A DNA stretch of 64,000 bases from NCBI RefSeq assembly GCF_001431725.1, contig NZ_CP013106.1, positions 3,906,001 to 3,970,000 of the forward strand. Reading direction: 5' to 3'. Below, piece after piece: positions 34,940-44,546 of this stretch. Both the position numbers and the translations under genes were made by a program. The notes under the pieces are model-generated. The model worked only from the letters and a program-made list of their open reading frames with translations. It did no database searches and had not been told where the DNA came from. The number at the start of each line of letters is the position of its first letter. The stretch's first letter is position 1. The stretch is from Halomonas huangheensis. GTDB lineage: Bacteria; Pseudomonadota; Gammaproteobacteria; Pseudomonadales; Halomonadaceae.

Positions 34940-37408
34940 TTACTGCTCGGGCAGTGCATAGGCGATCACATAATCGCCCATACGAGTGCCGAAGGTGCCA
35001 TGTCCACCAGCAGTGACAACGACATACTGGCGACCATCCTCACCCTGATAGGTCATCGGTGTTGCCTGGCCACCGGCGGGTAGACGAGATTTCCACAGCT
35101 CCTCTCCGCTGGTGAGGTCGTAGCCACGGATGTACTGATCCAACGTCCCGCTCAGGAAGGTCACCCCACCACCAGTTGTGGTTGGGCCACCCAGTGCCGG
35201 TACACCGACCTTGAGCGGCAGCGGGATGCCGAACGGCATGCTGTCACGCGTGGTGCCGTTACGATGACGCCAGACAACTTCAGGGCCCTCATCAGCCGCC
35301 AGATCGACACCGGCCACGTCGCCCCAGGGCGGTGCCTGACAGGGAATTCCGAGCGGTGACAACAGCGGTCCCATTTCCACCGCATAGGGTGCGCCCTCGT
35401 TGGGCTGCAAGCCCTGTTCGCTGGCGGAGCCCTCACCTTCAGCCACCTGCTCCCGCGGGATCATGCGCGAGACAAAGGCCAGATAGTTCGGCGTGGTGAA
35501 GATGGCCTGGCGTACGGGGTCAACCGCAATTCCGCTCCAGTTGAAGACACCGACGTTACCTGGATAGACGATACTGCCCTGCAATGACGGCGGGGTGTAC
35601 TGTCCTTCGTAACGCAGCGAGTTGAATTTGATCCGGCACAGCATCTGATCCACCGGCGTGCCGCCCCACATGTCACGGCCACGGAGAGGCGGCGGCAGCA
35701 GGTTGAGCTGCGAACGCGCCTGAGTCGGCGCTGTCCAGTCGCCTTCCACGGCACCCTGGGGCACCGGAACCTCATCGATCGGCACCACTGGCTCACCCGT
35801 TTCTCGGTTGAGCACGTACAGGCTACCCTGCTTGGTCGGCTGGATGACTGACGGCACCACCTCACCATCAACATTGAGATCAATCAGCACCGGCTGCGCC
35901 GGAGAATCCATGTCCCATAGGTCGTGATGGACGAACTGATAAGACCACGCGATGTTGCCGGTAGCCAGATCCAGTGCCACCAGCCCGGCGCTGTAGCGTT
36001 CGTCATCCTCGCTGCGATCCGCTCCCCACTGATCCGGCGTCGCATTGCCCATCGGCAGGTACACCAGGTCGAGCTCTTCATCAACGCTGAACGGTGCCCA
36101 GACATTCGGCGAATTGCGTGTATAGACCTCATCGTCGGCCAGTGGCGTGGTGCTGGTCGGGTTGCCGCTATCCCAGTTCCACACCAGTTCACCGCTGCGC
36201 ACGTCGAAGGCACGAATCACACCGGAGGGTTCGTCGACCGAGCTGTTGTCGGTCACATGACCACCAAGAATCACCAGGTTGCGCGTCACTACCGCGGGTG
36301 AGGTCGAATAATAACCGCCGGGGACGATCGGCCCCATATTCCGGGTCAGGTCGATTTCACCGTTGTCACCGAACGTCGTGCAACGCTCACCGGTATCGGC
36401 ATTGAGCGCGACCAGCCGGGCATCGGCGGTCGGCAGGAAGATGCGACGCGGACACATCACATCGGTCTCGCTGACCATCGGTGCTGAATCGCCCTCATGG
36501 CTGGACGCGGCTTCTGCTGCATCGATGATATTGCCCTGCTCATCGGGTGCAGAATCGATGCCATTCTCGCCGTAGCTGGCCACATCGTAGTAGGTCACGC
36601 CGCGACAGGTCATGTGCGCCCAGCGAGAGAAGTCATCCGCGCCCATGGTGCTGATTTCAGGATCGAAGGACCACACGGTCTCACCAGATTGCGGGTCCAG
36701 TGCCATGGCACGGCTATGCGAGGTACAGATATACAGCAGGTCGTTGACCTTCAGCGGCGTATTCTGATTGGTGATCTCCGGCGGAGAATCAGGCTGAATG
36801 GTATCGCCGGTCTGAATGCGCCAGACCTCCTCCAACTGCGAGATATTCTGTGGAGTGATCTGGTCCAGCGCCGAATAATGCGTTCCGGCATTGGTGCCGC
36901 CGTAGGCCACCCAATCCTCTGCCGCTATCTGGGCCGGGTTGGGGGACGTTGAAGGAGCCTGACCCGCAATGCTGCCGTTCAATTCACCGCTCTTGAGATC
37001 CGGGACCTGGCTGGCTACCGCCACACCCAGTGCCACCAGCACCGATAGCGACAGGATCATTACTCCACTGCGACTGGCGCCGCGCCGCCACCAGGGCAGC
37101 AACATGATCAGGCCAATGACGCACAACACCGCGACTCTGGGCACCAACTGCCACCAGTCGAAACCGACTTCCCATACAGCCCATAAGGTGGTTCCCAGCA
37201 GCACCAGCCCGAACAGTCCCAGCGCTCCATGGCGTCTTGCCATCATGGTTGCGCCGGAAAGCGTCAGACCTGCCCCAGCCAACAGGTAATAGGCCGAGCC
37301 TCCCTGCATCAGCAGATAGCCTCCGCCGCCCATCAGCGCCAGGCCGAGTAACAGTATCACCAGGCCCAGCAATAGCGCTGGCCACTTGCTTGCACGCTTT
37401 CGATCCAT
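34940..37408 (-). CDS. gcd: Membrane-bound PQQ-dependent glucose dehydrogenase
   Basis: 822 residues. Five N-terminal helices (about 1-140) anchor the protein, followed by an eight-bladed PQQ propeller in the periplasm with tryptophan-docking repeats (GETVWSFD, GELVWNWD, GNIAWSYQ, GEELWKSR) and a family segment HHDLWDMDSPAQP carrying the catalytic Asp region. Oxidises aldoses (glucose) or, in paralogues, quinate/shikimate, passing electrons to ubiquinone. Length and helix number fit Gcd and the related QuiA. PQQ synthesis genes are not in the window. Confidence 0.88.
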   Translation of the reverse strand: MDRKRASKWPALLLGLVILLLGLALMGGGGYLLMQGGSAYYLLAGAGLTLSGATMMARRHGALGLFGLVLLGTTLWAVWEVGFDWWQLVPRVAVLCVIGLIMLLPWWRRGASRSGVMILSLSVLVALGVAVASQVPDLKSGELNGSIAGQAPSTSPNPAQIAAEDWVAYGGTNAGTHYSALDQITPQNISQLEEVWRIQTGDTIQPDSPPEITNQNTPLKVNDLLYICTSHSRAMALDPQSGETVWSFDPEISTMGADDFSRWAHMTCRGVTYYDVASYGENGIDSAPDEQGNIIDAAEAASSHEGDSAPMVSETDVMCPRRIFLPTADARLVALNADTGERCTTFGDNGEIDLTRNMGPIVPGGYYSTSPAVVTRNLVILGGHVTDNSSVDEPSGVIRAFDVRSGELVWNWDSGNPTSTTPLADDEVYTRNSPNVWAPFSVDEELDLVYLPMGNATPDQWGADRSEDDERYSAGLVALDLATGNIAWSYQFVHHDLWDMDSPAQPVLIDLNVDGEVVPSVIQPTKQGSLYVLNRETGEPVVPIDEVPVPQGAVEGDWTAPTQARSQLNLLPPPLRGRDMWGGTPVDQMLCRIKFNSLRYEGQYTPPSLQGSIVYPGNVGVFNWSGIAVDPVRQAIFTTPNYLAFVSRMIPREQVAEGEGSASEQGLQPNEGAPYAVEMGPLLSPLGIPCQAPPWGDVAGVDLAADEGPEVVWRHRNGTTRDSMPFGIPLPLKVGVPALGGPTTTGGGVTFLSGTLDQYIRGYDLTSGEELWKSRLPAGGQATPMTYQGEDGRQYVVVTAGGHGTFGTRMGDYVIAYALPEQ

Positions 37409-37563
37409 CGTCAGTTCCCTCGTCCTGGCTGCTTGAGTATCGGGCGACCATTCCTGGTCAACCTGCCCGCCATCAATGCGGAGATCAGGCAGCGCCCACC
37501 CAGGCAGGAGCCCTATGATTCATTCGTTATAACGGAAGGATAGAAGTTTGCAGGATAGTCCGC

Positions 37564-37694
37564 GAAAGACAATCTTGAGTTGCAGAAAGACCATCATGAA
37601 TCCAGAACAGAAAGACCGTCATGAATCCAGAAAAGGTACTCATGAATCTGGAAAGACAATCATGCATCTGAAAAAGGCAGTCATGCGTTTCAGA
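37564..37694. repeat. Degenerate ~25-bp tandem repeat
   Basis: Five imperfect units built on GAAAGACNATCATGAATCC. The second and third (37585-37609, 37610-37634) differ at only two positions; outer copies are shorter and eroded. Located in the spacer between the divergent gcd and GST genes, so it may affect promoters. Confidence 0.8.
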
Positions 37695-37815
37695 TTGCCG
37701 ACAGTTACACTCAGATACGCGCCGAAAAGCCGCGCAGTCGGGCAATGATGACTACCCACCCTGCGCGAACGTGGCAAACTGGCCTCAATCGTTTACAGCA
37801 CTACAGGACAAGCCG

Positions 37816-38418
37816 ATGAACCTATACGGAGACTCTCGCTCCGGTAACTGCTACAAGATCAAGTTACTCGCAGCGCTGCTGGGTATTCGACTGGTATGGA
37901 TCGGCATCGATATCCTCGCTGGTGACACTCATAACGACGACTTTCTCGGCCGCAACCCCAACGGCAAGATTCCGCTTCTGGAACTGGACGATGGCCAATT
38001 TCTCGCCGAGTCCAATGCCATTCTCAACTATCTTGCCGACGGCACTGAGTGGCTTCCGCAAGACCGTTTCACGCGGGCTCAAATACTGCAATGGCAATTC
38101 TTCGAGCAGTACAGTCACGAGCCCTATATCGCCGTAGCGCGGTTCATTTCCCTGTACCTCGGTCTGCCCGAGGAAAAGCGCGCGGAATATGAATCACGCA
38201 AGGCCGGAGGCTACCGAGCCCTCTCCGTGATGGACCACCACCTCGCCCAATCCCGTTGGTTGGTCGGCGATCACCCCACCATCGCCGACATCTCGCTGTA
38301 CGCTTACACCCATGTGGCTTACCAGGGTGGCTTTGATCTTGAAGGTTTTCCACATGTCCGCGCCTGGCTCGACCGCCTCGCCGCCCTACCCGGCTACGTT
38401 CCCATTGGTGAAGACTGA
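37816..38418 (+). CDS. Glutathione S-transferase family protein
   Basis: 200 residues from the ATG at 37816 (ACAGGAC upstream). N-terminal thioredoxin-like domain with MNLYGDSRSGNCYKIKL carrying Ser/Asn/Cys candidates for glutathione activation, NPNGKIPLLELDDGQFLAES (cis-Pro loop and ES of the G-site), and an all-helical C-terminal domain with the DISLYAY N-capping motif. Cytosolic conjugation or reduction of electrophiles. Its stop codon lies within a small repeated stretch (38409-38450). Confidence 0.88.
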   Translation: MNLYGDSRSGNCYKIKLLAALLGIRLVWIGIDILAGDTHNDDFLGRNPNGKIPLLELDDGQFLAESNAILNYLADGTEWLPQDRFTRAQILQWQFFEQYSHEPYIAVARFISLYLGLPEEKRAEYESRKAGGYRALSVMDHHLAQSRWLVGDHPTIADISLYAYTHVAYQGGFDLEGFPHVRAWLDRLAALPGYVPIGED

Positions 38419-38525
38419 TTGGTTAAAACTGATCGGTGAAGACTGATCGATAAAGGCATCCGTTCAGCGAACAAGTGAGAACAGCAGACTCCCGCTCGCC
38501 GACTTTTCCGACCAGCCTGTTGCGC

Positions 38526-38553
38526 GAAGCTCGTTGCTCGAAGCTCGTTGCTC
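38526..38553. repeat. 14-bp tandem duplication
   Basis: GAAGCTCGTTGCTC twice, head to tail, before the antiporter gene. A second local repeat (GGTGAAGACTGAT-like, about 38407-38448) lies at the GST stop codon. Confidence 0.85.
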
Positions 38554-38601
38554 GCCACCGATATGCCTTAGACTGAGCATCCCTATACTCAGTCTGGAGC
38601 C

Positions 38602-40407
38602 TTGAAGTTGGCCACGACACTACTCAACGCTCTCATTTTTCTGGTCGCGGCGGTTGTCATCGTCCCGATCATCAAACGTCTCGGTCTCGGGGAGGTACTC
38701 GGTTATCTCGTCGCAGGCGTGATTATCGGGCCCTCTGTCCTCGGGCTGATACCCGATGCCGAGGCAGTGCTGCACTTCTCCGAGGTGGGCATTGTCTTTC
38801 TGCTGTTCATCATCGGCCTGGAGCTCAAGCCTGCGCGCCTGAAGTTGATGCGCAAGGCGGTCTTCGGGTTCGGTAGCCTGCAAGTCAGCGTCGCGACTCT
38901 GATACTGACCCTCTGCTGCATTGGGCTGTTTGGCCTGTCACCGATGGCGGCGATAGTCGTCGGTTTCAGCCTTGCTCTGTGTTCGACCGCGCTGGTGTTG
39001 CACCTGCTGGCCGAGCAGCATGAAGTAGGCACGCGCCACGGGCGCTATGCCTTTGCCATCCTGCTGTTCCAGGATATCGCGGCGATCCCGGTGCTGGCTG
39101 CCATCCCCATGCTGGCGGGTGGGCCAATGCTGGAAGATGGCCTGATGCCGATGCTGGGCCATGCCTCTGTCGCCATCGGTGCCTTTGTCGGCCTGATTCT
39201 CGGCGGCCGACTATTGCTGCGGCCGCTCTTCCGGCTGGCCGCCTCAACCAAAAGCCGTGAGGTATTTGCCGGGACTTCACTGGCCGTGGTGATCGGTGCT
39301 GCGGTGCTGATGGAGCTGGTCGGACTATCGATGGCGCTGGGCGCTTTCATTGCCGGTATCCTGCTGGCGGACTCGGAGTACCGGCACAGCATTGAAGCGG
39401 ATATCGAGCCATTCCGTGGTCTGTTGTTGGGCCTGTTCTTCATGGCGGTGGGCATGACCACCGAGATCGGCCTGCTGGTCGAGACACCCGGGCTGATTCT
39501 CGGCCTGACGGCCATGCTGCTGGTAGCCAAGTGGCTGAGCATGGTGATCGCCGCTCGCCTCTATCGCAACAGCTGGAAAACGGCATTCAACCTTGCCGCC
39601 TTGATGCCTCAGGGCGGAGAGTTTGCTTTCGTCATGCTGACGGCAGCAGGCACTGCTGCGCTGCTCGACACGGATCTGGTGCAGACACTGGTGCTGGTGA
39701 TCTCGCTGTCGATGGCCGCTACGCCGCTGTTCTTCCTGATTCATTCACGCCTGATCCGCCCGCTGTTCAAGGCACCGGCCGCGACAGCGAGCTTCGATAC
39801 GCCACAGGATGATTCACCACGCATCATCATCGCCGGGTTCGGGCGCTTCGGTCAGATCGTGGGACGCGTCTTCCATGGGCTGAAGGTTCCCTACACGGTA
39901 CTCGACATCAATCCCAATCGCGTCGAGGTGATACGCCGCTACGGTAGCAAGGTGTATTTCGGTGACGCCTCGCGCATCGACCTGCTGGAAGCGGCGGGTG
40001 CCGATCGTGCTCAGATTCTGGTGGTGGCGGTCAGTGATCCCGAGACATCCATGACCATCATCGAGCGCGCCAGCAAACGATTCCCGAACTTGAAGATCTA
40101 TGTCAGGGCACGTAATCGCCGCCATTCCCTGAAATTGATGCGCACCGATGTCAGTTTCATTCAGCGTGAGTTGATGCCCGCCAGCCTCAACATCACTCGT
40201 GAAGCACTCATCGGTCTGGGTTTTGACCGTGCTCAGGCACAGCGGGCTGTCGATATCTTCCAGCGCCATGACGAGAAGACTCTGCGGGATCAACTGGGGG
40301 TCGAGGATTACGATCAATTGGTCCAGACGGCGCAACAGGCCGCACGTGAACTCGAGTCCCTTTACGAAGCCGCCGAAGACATCGACGTGCGCCCCGACAA
40401 GGTGTGA
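38602..40407 (+). CDS. Kef-type monovalent cation:proton antiporter with TrkA-N domain
   Basis: About 600 residues: an N-terminal CPA2 exchanger domain of ~12 helices (1-385) with family segments ALCSTALVLHLL and LMPQGGEFAFVML, then a cytosolic RCK/TrkA-N domain (400-515; IAGFGRFGQIVGRVF nucleotide-binding motif). Resembles KefB/KefC/YbaL, which exchange potassium and protons, often under glutathione adduct control; the neighbouring GST gene fits that link. Only TTG starts are available (38602 or 38608); the latter has GGAG 8 bp before it. Confidence 0.88.
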   Translation: MKLATTLLNALIFLVAAVVIVPIIKRLGLGEVLGYLVAGVIIGPSVLGLIPDAEAVLHFSEVGIVFLLFIIGLELKPARLKLMRKAVFGFGSLQVSVATLILTLCCIGLFGLSPMAAIVVGFSLALCSTALVLHLLAEQHEVGTRHGRYAFAILLFQDIAAIPVLAAIPMLAGGPMLEDGLMPMLGHASVAIGAFVGLILGGRLLLRPLFRLAASTKSREVFAGTSLAVVIGAAVLMELVGLSMALGAFIAGILLADSEYRHSIEADIEPFRGLLLGLFFMAVGMTTEIGLLVETPGLILGLTAMLLVAKWLSMVIAARLYRNSWKTAFNLAALMPQGGEFAFVMLTAAGTAALLDTDLVQTLVLVISLSMAATPLFFLIHSRLIRPLFKAPAATASFDTPQDDSPRIIIAGFGRFGQIVGRVFHGLKVPYTVLDINPNRVEVIRRYGSKVYFGDASRIDLLEAAGADRAQILVVAVSDPETSMTIIERASKRFPNLKIYVRARNRRHSLKLMRTDVSFIQRELMPASLNITREALIGLGFDRAQAQRAVDIFQRHDEKTLRDQLGVEDYDQLVQTAQQAARELESLYEAAEDIDVRPDKV

Positions 40408-40417
40408 CCCTTCGCCA

Positions 40418-42712
40418 TCATGACGTCGCGCCCGGCCACCAGCCGGGCAAGCGCTGCTGCACTTCTGGCGACGCGTAGCGATCGTCCATCAACACCACCA
40501 CACCGCGATCCTCGGGGCCTCGAATCACTCGTCCTGCCGCCTGAACGACCTTGATCATTCCGGGAACGCGGTAGGCATAGTCATCTCCCCGACCGAAGCG
40601 CGTATCGAGCCGCTGCTTGAGGACTTCCTGGCGCGGCTCGCGAGGTGGTAATCCCAGCGTGGCGATAAAGGCTCCGATCAGTCGATCACCGGGGAGATCC
40701 ACGCCCTCGGCAAAGGCTCCACCCAACACCGCCAGCGCGATGCCGCAGCCACCTGGACGAAAATCGGCAATGAACTGTCCGCGCTGCTCTTCGCTCATGC
40801 CACGCTGCTGACGACGCAGTGGAATCTCGGGATATGCCTCGCGGACCGCGTCGTATACCTGTTGCAGGTAGCTGAAGCTGGAGACGAAAGCCAGATAATG
40901 ACCGGGTTGGCGTTGATACTGTTCGGCGAGGGTCTCGACGATCCCCGGTAGCGAGCGTTCACGGTCTCGATAACGGGTCGAGAGGTGCCGACAGACTCGG
41001 ACTTCAAGCTGCTCGGAACTGAACGGAGACGGCACCTCATGCCACACCGTGCGCTCGGGCAAGCCAAGCAGATCACGTTGATAGTTCACCGGTGACAGGG
41101 TCGCGGAGAACAGTGTACAGGCGCTGGCCGCAGCGAAACGAGGCGCGAGGAAATCCGCGGGCACCAGGTTGACGATGGCCAGCTGTGAACGCCCTCGCCC
41201 ATGCCGCGTCAGTTCGCACAGCGAGTGGTCGGCAAAGCTCTCCGCCAATCGAGTAAAGGCCAGTACCTCGAACAGGCATTCGGTCAGCATTCCAGCACCG
41301 TCCTCGGGATGCTCACCCAGGTAGTCACTGATGGCGCTACTGGCGCCCTGCAAGGCACCAACCAACTCCTCGGGAAGCGTCTCCAACTGCTGCCACTGTG
41401 GTGCATCGCCAACGCTGGAGCCGCCCTGCTCGCGCACCAGCGCCTGCCAGCTGCGCACCACTCGTCCCAGCGAACGTTTCACTCCGCCTGGCGCCTCACG
41501 ATGCCAGGCCGCCAGGCGATGCTGATCAAGACTCGCCGAGTACATGCCCCTGGCACGATCTACCAGGTTATGCGCTTCATCGACCAACAGCGCCATGCGC
41601 CAGTCCTCACTGCGACACAGGCCATGGAGCAGCGCGCTGCTGTCGAAGAAGTGATTGACATCGGCAACGATCACATCACTCCAGCGTGCCATTTCCTGCC
41701 CCAGATAGTAGGGACAGAGCTGGTGCTGCCGCGCCACTTCACGCAGCCCTGCTCGGTCCAACCACCCATGCTGCGCTGCCGCCGCACGTGCCTCCGGTAG
41801 CCGATCATAGAATCCTTGCGCCAGCGGACAGGCATCACCATGGCAGGCGCGTCCGGGATACTCGCAGGACTTTTCCCGAGCAATCAGCTCCAGTGCACGC
41901 AGTGGTGCTCCCGGCTCGGGAAACAGCTGCGCCAGCGCATCCAGTGCCACCTGGCGCCCGGGAGTCTTCATGGTCAGAAACGCCAGTCGATCGAGGCTAC
42001 GCCGTGGCATCGCCTTGAGCGTTGGAAACAGCGTGCCCAGTGTCTTGCCAATGCCTGTCGGTGCCTCGACCAGCAACTCACGCCCGGTGGCCGCGGCCTT
42101 GTACACCGCTTCCGCCAGATCGCGCTGGCCGATTCGGAAGTCGGGCCAGGCAAAGGCCAGCTCGTTCAGCGCCACATCGCGCTTGTGCCGATGGGAGGCT
42201 TCCGCTTCTCCCCACTGCCGATAGTCACGGCAACGCTGCGTCAGCTCCTGCCACAATGTCTCGGCATCGCAGGATTCCGTCAGCCGCGTCTCGCGCCGGG
42301 AAACAATATCGAGATAGACCAGCACCAGCGTCACCTCGGAGAGCTGCTGCTCCCGGCACCAGAGCGCGCCGTAGGCTCGAACCTGAGCCCAGTGCAACGC
42401 GCGCTGATTGTCAGCCATCCGGTCAAGCCGTCCACGGTGGGTCTTGATCTCCTCCAGTGTCCGGCCATCACGGCAGACACCGTCAATGCGCCCTTGAACA
42501 CGCAGCCCATCGATCTCTGCCGACACCGACACTTCCGAACGGTAGCCCTCACCCCGCGAGGCAACAACATGCGCATGGCCTTCGATGCCATCACGGGCGC
42601 TGGGCGAGGGAGTAAAACGGTGATCCAGATCGCCACGGCGCGCGGTGAAGTCACACAACGCACGCACGCCGACGCTCGGCTGCGAGGAACGCGGTTGCGA
42701 AGCATCACTCAT
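40418..42712 (-). CDS. XPD/DinG-like DNA helicase with N-terminal PD-(D/E)XK domain
   Basis: 764 residues. Residues 60-170 form a PD-(D/E)XK nuclease-like domain with D77 and E88-I-K90. The superfamily 2 helicase follows: Walker A APTGIGKT (217-224), four cysteines C283/C290/C295/C333 for an iron-sulfur cluster, DEAH 378-381, and C-terminal motif VI AAGRVIRGPEDRG. XPD, FANCJ and DinG are 5'-3' helicases of this group that unwind repair and R-loop substrates. Its start overlaps the stop of the FAN1-like gene by 8 bp, so the two are translated together and probably act on the same lesions. Confidence 0.88.
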   Translation of the reverse strand: MSDASQPRSSQPSVGVRALCDFTARRGDLDHRFTPSPSARDGIEGHAHVVASRGEGYRSEVSVSAEIDGLRVQGRIDGVCRDGRTLEEIKTHRGRLDRMADNQRALHWAQVRAYGALWCREQQLSEVTLVLVYLDIVSRRETRLTESCDAETLWQELTQRCRDYRQWGEAEASHRHKRDVALNELAFAWPDFRIGQRDLAEAVYKAAATGRELLVEAPTGIGKTLGTLFPTLKAMPRRSLDRLAFLTMKTPGRQVALDALAQLFPEPGAPLRALELIAREKSCEYPGRACHGDACPLAQGFYDRLPEARAAAAQHGWLDRAGLREVARQHQLCPYYLGQEMARWSDVIVADVNHFFDSSALLHGLCRSEDWRMALLVDEAHNLVDRARGMYSASLDQHRLAAWHREAPGGVKRSLGRVVRSWQALVREQGGSSVGDAPQWQQLETLPEELVGALQGASSAISDYLGEHPEDGAGMLTECLFEVLAFTRLAESFADHSLCELTRHGRGRSQLAIVNLVPADFLAPRFAAASACTLFSATLSPVNYQRDLLGLPERTVWHEVPSPFSSEQLEVRVCRHLSTRYRDRERSLPGIVETLAEQYQRQPGHYLAFVSSFSYLQQVYDAVREAYPEIPLRRQQRGMSEEQRGQFIADFRPGGCGIALAVLGGAFAEGVDLPGDRLIGAFIATLGLPPREPRQEVLKQRLDTRFGRGDDYAYRVPGMIKVVQAAGRVIRGPEDRGVVVLMDDRYASPEVQQRLPGWWPGATS

Positions 42713-44426
42713 GACGCCACTCCACGTGCCACACTTCCACCGCGATGCCGTGGGACTTCAACCATGCCAGCCAACGACGCTGGTTATCCTGCAGCCTATC
42801 TCCCGGCGCCTTCACCTCGATCAGTCGATAGCGTGGCGCATTCTCGGTGGCATCAGGCAGGAACTGCACCAGATCCGGAAGCCCCGACCGATTGACCGCC
42901 GGGTCCGACAGCAGACGCTGGAACATGCAACGCAGATCAGCCACGGGGATACAGTCGAGCGCCTGGGCCAACAATGGAGGTTCGAGCAGTTCCCAGTGGA
43001 CAAAGGGATTGGCCAGGCCATGACAGCGTTGCCAGGTAGCGAGAATACGATCGCGATAGTGGCCATCGTCCAGCTGTGCCAAGGCGGCATCGAACAGCCC
43101 ACGCCGACGCGCGACAAAGTCGTCGCGACGCAGGTCCGCAGGCCCGTGCTGAAAGGGATGGAAGAAGGCACCGGGCAAGGGAGCAAAGATGGCTTCCCAG
43201 CACAACAACCCGAACAGCCCCGTCACCAGGCCATTCTCGACATAGTACGCCGGCTGATCGGGCGCGCTGATCGCGTCACGCACAGCGCTCTCAACGCTGC
43301 CACTGGTGATCAGACTGTCCGCGGGCAGTTCAATCACCCGCGTATCGGGACGGCGCGCAGCCGACACCTCAGGAAGCGGCAACGCCAGGCGTTTGGCCAG
43401 GCGCGGCAGCAGGCGTTCGAGGGCCTGAAGCTCTGCCTCGCCAGCGGGCGCCGACAACGCCTCGACGGCCAACCGGTGAGCCTCGGCGTACTCCCCTTGC
43501 CGTTCGAGTAGCCGCAAGCGTCGAATGCGGGCGTCTCCGGAACCAGCGAGGGTATAGCAGCGCAAGGCCATCGGGTTGTCGCCATCACGTTGAGCTTGTT
43601 GCCCGAGACGATACAGTAGCCTGGCACGACGCTCACCCAGCCAGGCATTGTCTTCGGCCACGGCAGGCAAATCGTTGACAAGCGACTCGGCGGTCTCACC
43701 TTCTTCGTGGCGCTCACGCAGATCATGCAGGGCAAGGTAGATATCCACATCCTCACGACTGCGGAAGGCATGGGATAACTCGCTCAGGTCGACCGGTGGA
43801 TAACGCACCAGGCCCAGCTCGGCAAGCACGAAGTCCGACCATGTCTGGCGCAGGTTGCCGAAGAACATCAAGCGGAGTCGATCACAGACCGGCATCACCG
43901 TCAGCCGCACCATGCTGTCGTCGGCTTCAGGCCACCACTCTGTCAACGTATGGGACTGGCCCTCCAGATCCTGAAGTGCGTCGCGCATGCTCTGACGGTT
44001 CGCCGACCTTGTGACACTGCGGGATGTCAGTAACGATGCCAGCCCCCCTGCAAAAGCCTGACGTAACTCCGGTACGCGCAACTGCGTAAACAGTTCGTCG
44101 AGAGTGAGCAATGGATCAGGCACCACCATCCCGGCCTCAACCAGAGGTGCCATGGCCTTGTCGATATCGCCGATTTCGTCATAGTTGAGACGCGAGCGAC
44201 GGAACAGTTCACCCTTGCGAGAGACCATGCGTACCAACAGCGCCTGTGATGCTTCCGGCAGTGTGCCGATGGCAGCAATGAACTCCCGCTCAGGTTCCGC
44301 CAGCAGGACGTCATGATGCGCTCCCACCCAGTCGAGGACGAACTGGAAATGGCGCAGGTAGTAATGTGGGTCCTGACGAAGGTCGTTCGGCAGCTCGGGG
44401 ACAGGCATGGGCGTCACGATATTCAC
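42705..44426 (-). CDS. FAN1-like structure-specific nuclease (VRR-NUC domain)
   Basis: 573 residues, close to the length of the pseudomonad FAN1 homologue. The C-terminal VRR-NUC domain has an Asp in PDLVQFLPD, E537 and K539 in IEVKAPGD, and a Gln in QDNQRRWL, the PD-(D/E)XK catalytic set. The central region is helical with TPR-like repeats; the N-terminus matches the SAP-containing region of FAN1. FAN1 cleaves 5' flaps and unhooks DNA interstrand cross-links. Located directly upstream of an XPD/FANCJ-like helicase gene with an 8-bp overlap. Confidence 0.9.
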   Translation of the reverse strand: MNIVTPMPVPELPNDLRQDPHYYLRHFQFVLDWVGAHHDVLLAEPEREFIAAIGTLPEASQALLVRMVSRKGELFRRSRLNYDEIGDIDKAMAPLVEAGMVVPDPLLTLDELFTQLRVPELRQAFAGGLASLLTSRSVTRSANRQSMRDALQDLEGQSHTLTEWWPEADDSMVRLTVMPVCDRLRLMFFGNLRQTWSDFVLAELGLVRYPPVDLSELSHAFRSREDVDIYLALHDLRERHEEGETAESLVNDLPAVAEDNAWLGERRARLLYRLGQQAQRDGDNPMALRCYTLAGSGDARIRRLRLLERQGEYAEAHRLAVEALSAPAGEAELQALERLLPRLAKRLALPLPEVSAARRPDTRVIELPADSLITSGSVESAVRDAISAPDQPAYYVENGLVTGLFGLLCWEAIFAPLPGAFFHPFQHGPADLRRDDFVARRRGLFDAALAQLDDGHYRDRILATWQRCHGLANPFVHWELLEPPLLAQALDCIPVADLRCMFQRLLSDPAVNRSGLPDLVQFLPDATENAPRYRLIEVKAPGDRLQDNQRRWLAWLKSHGIAVEVWHVEWRHE

Positions 44427-44546
44427 CCAGTAGGTATCCGGGCATTGACAATGAGAGAGTCAGGCAAGACTGTTATATGCAGTGCAGTATGGCATGACGC
44501 TGGATACGACTGAACACTCTTCCATCCTTGCGATCAGGAGGTACCG

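Noticed and set aside
41816..42895. 359-codon plus-strand frame opposite the helicase gene
   Set aside because: Antisense shadow of the helicase and FAN1-like genes; both of those have complete motif sets.
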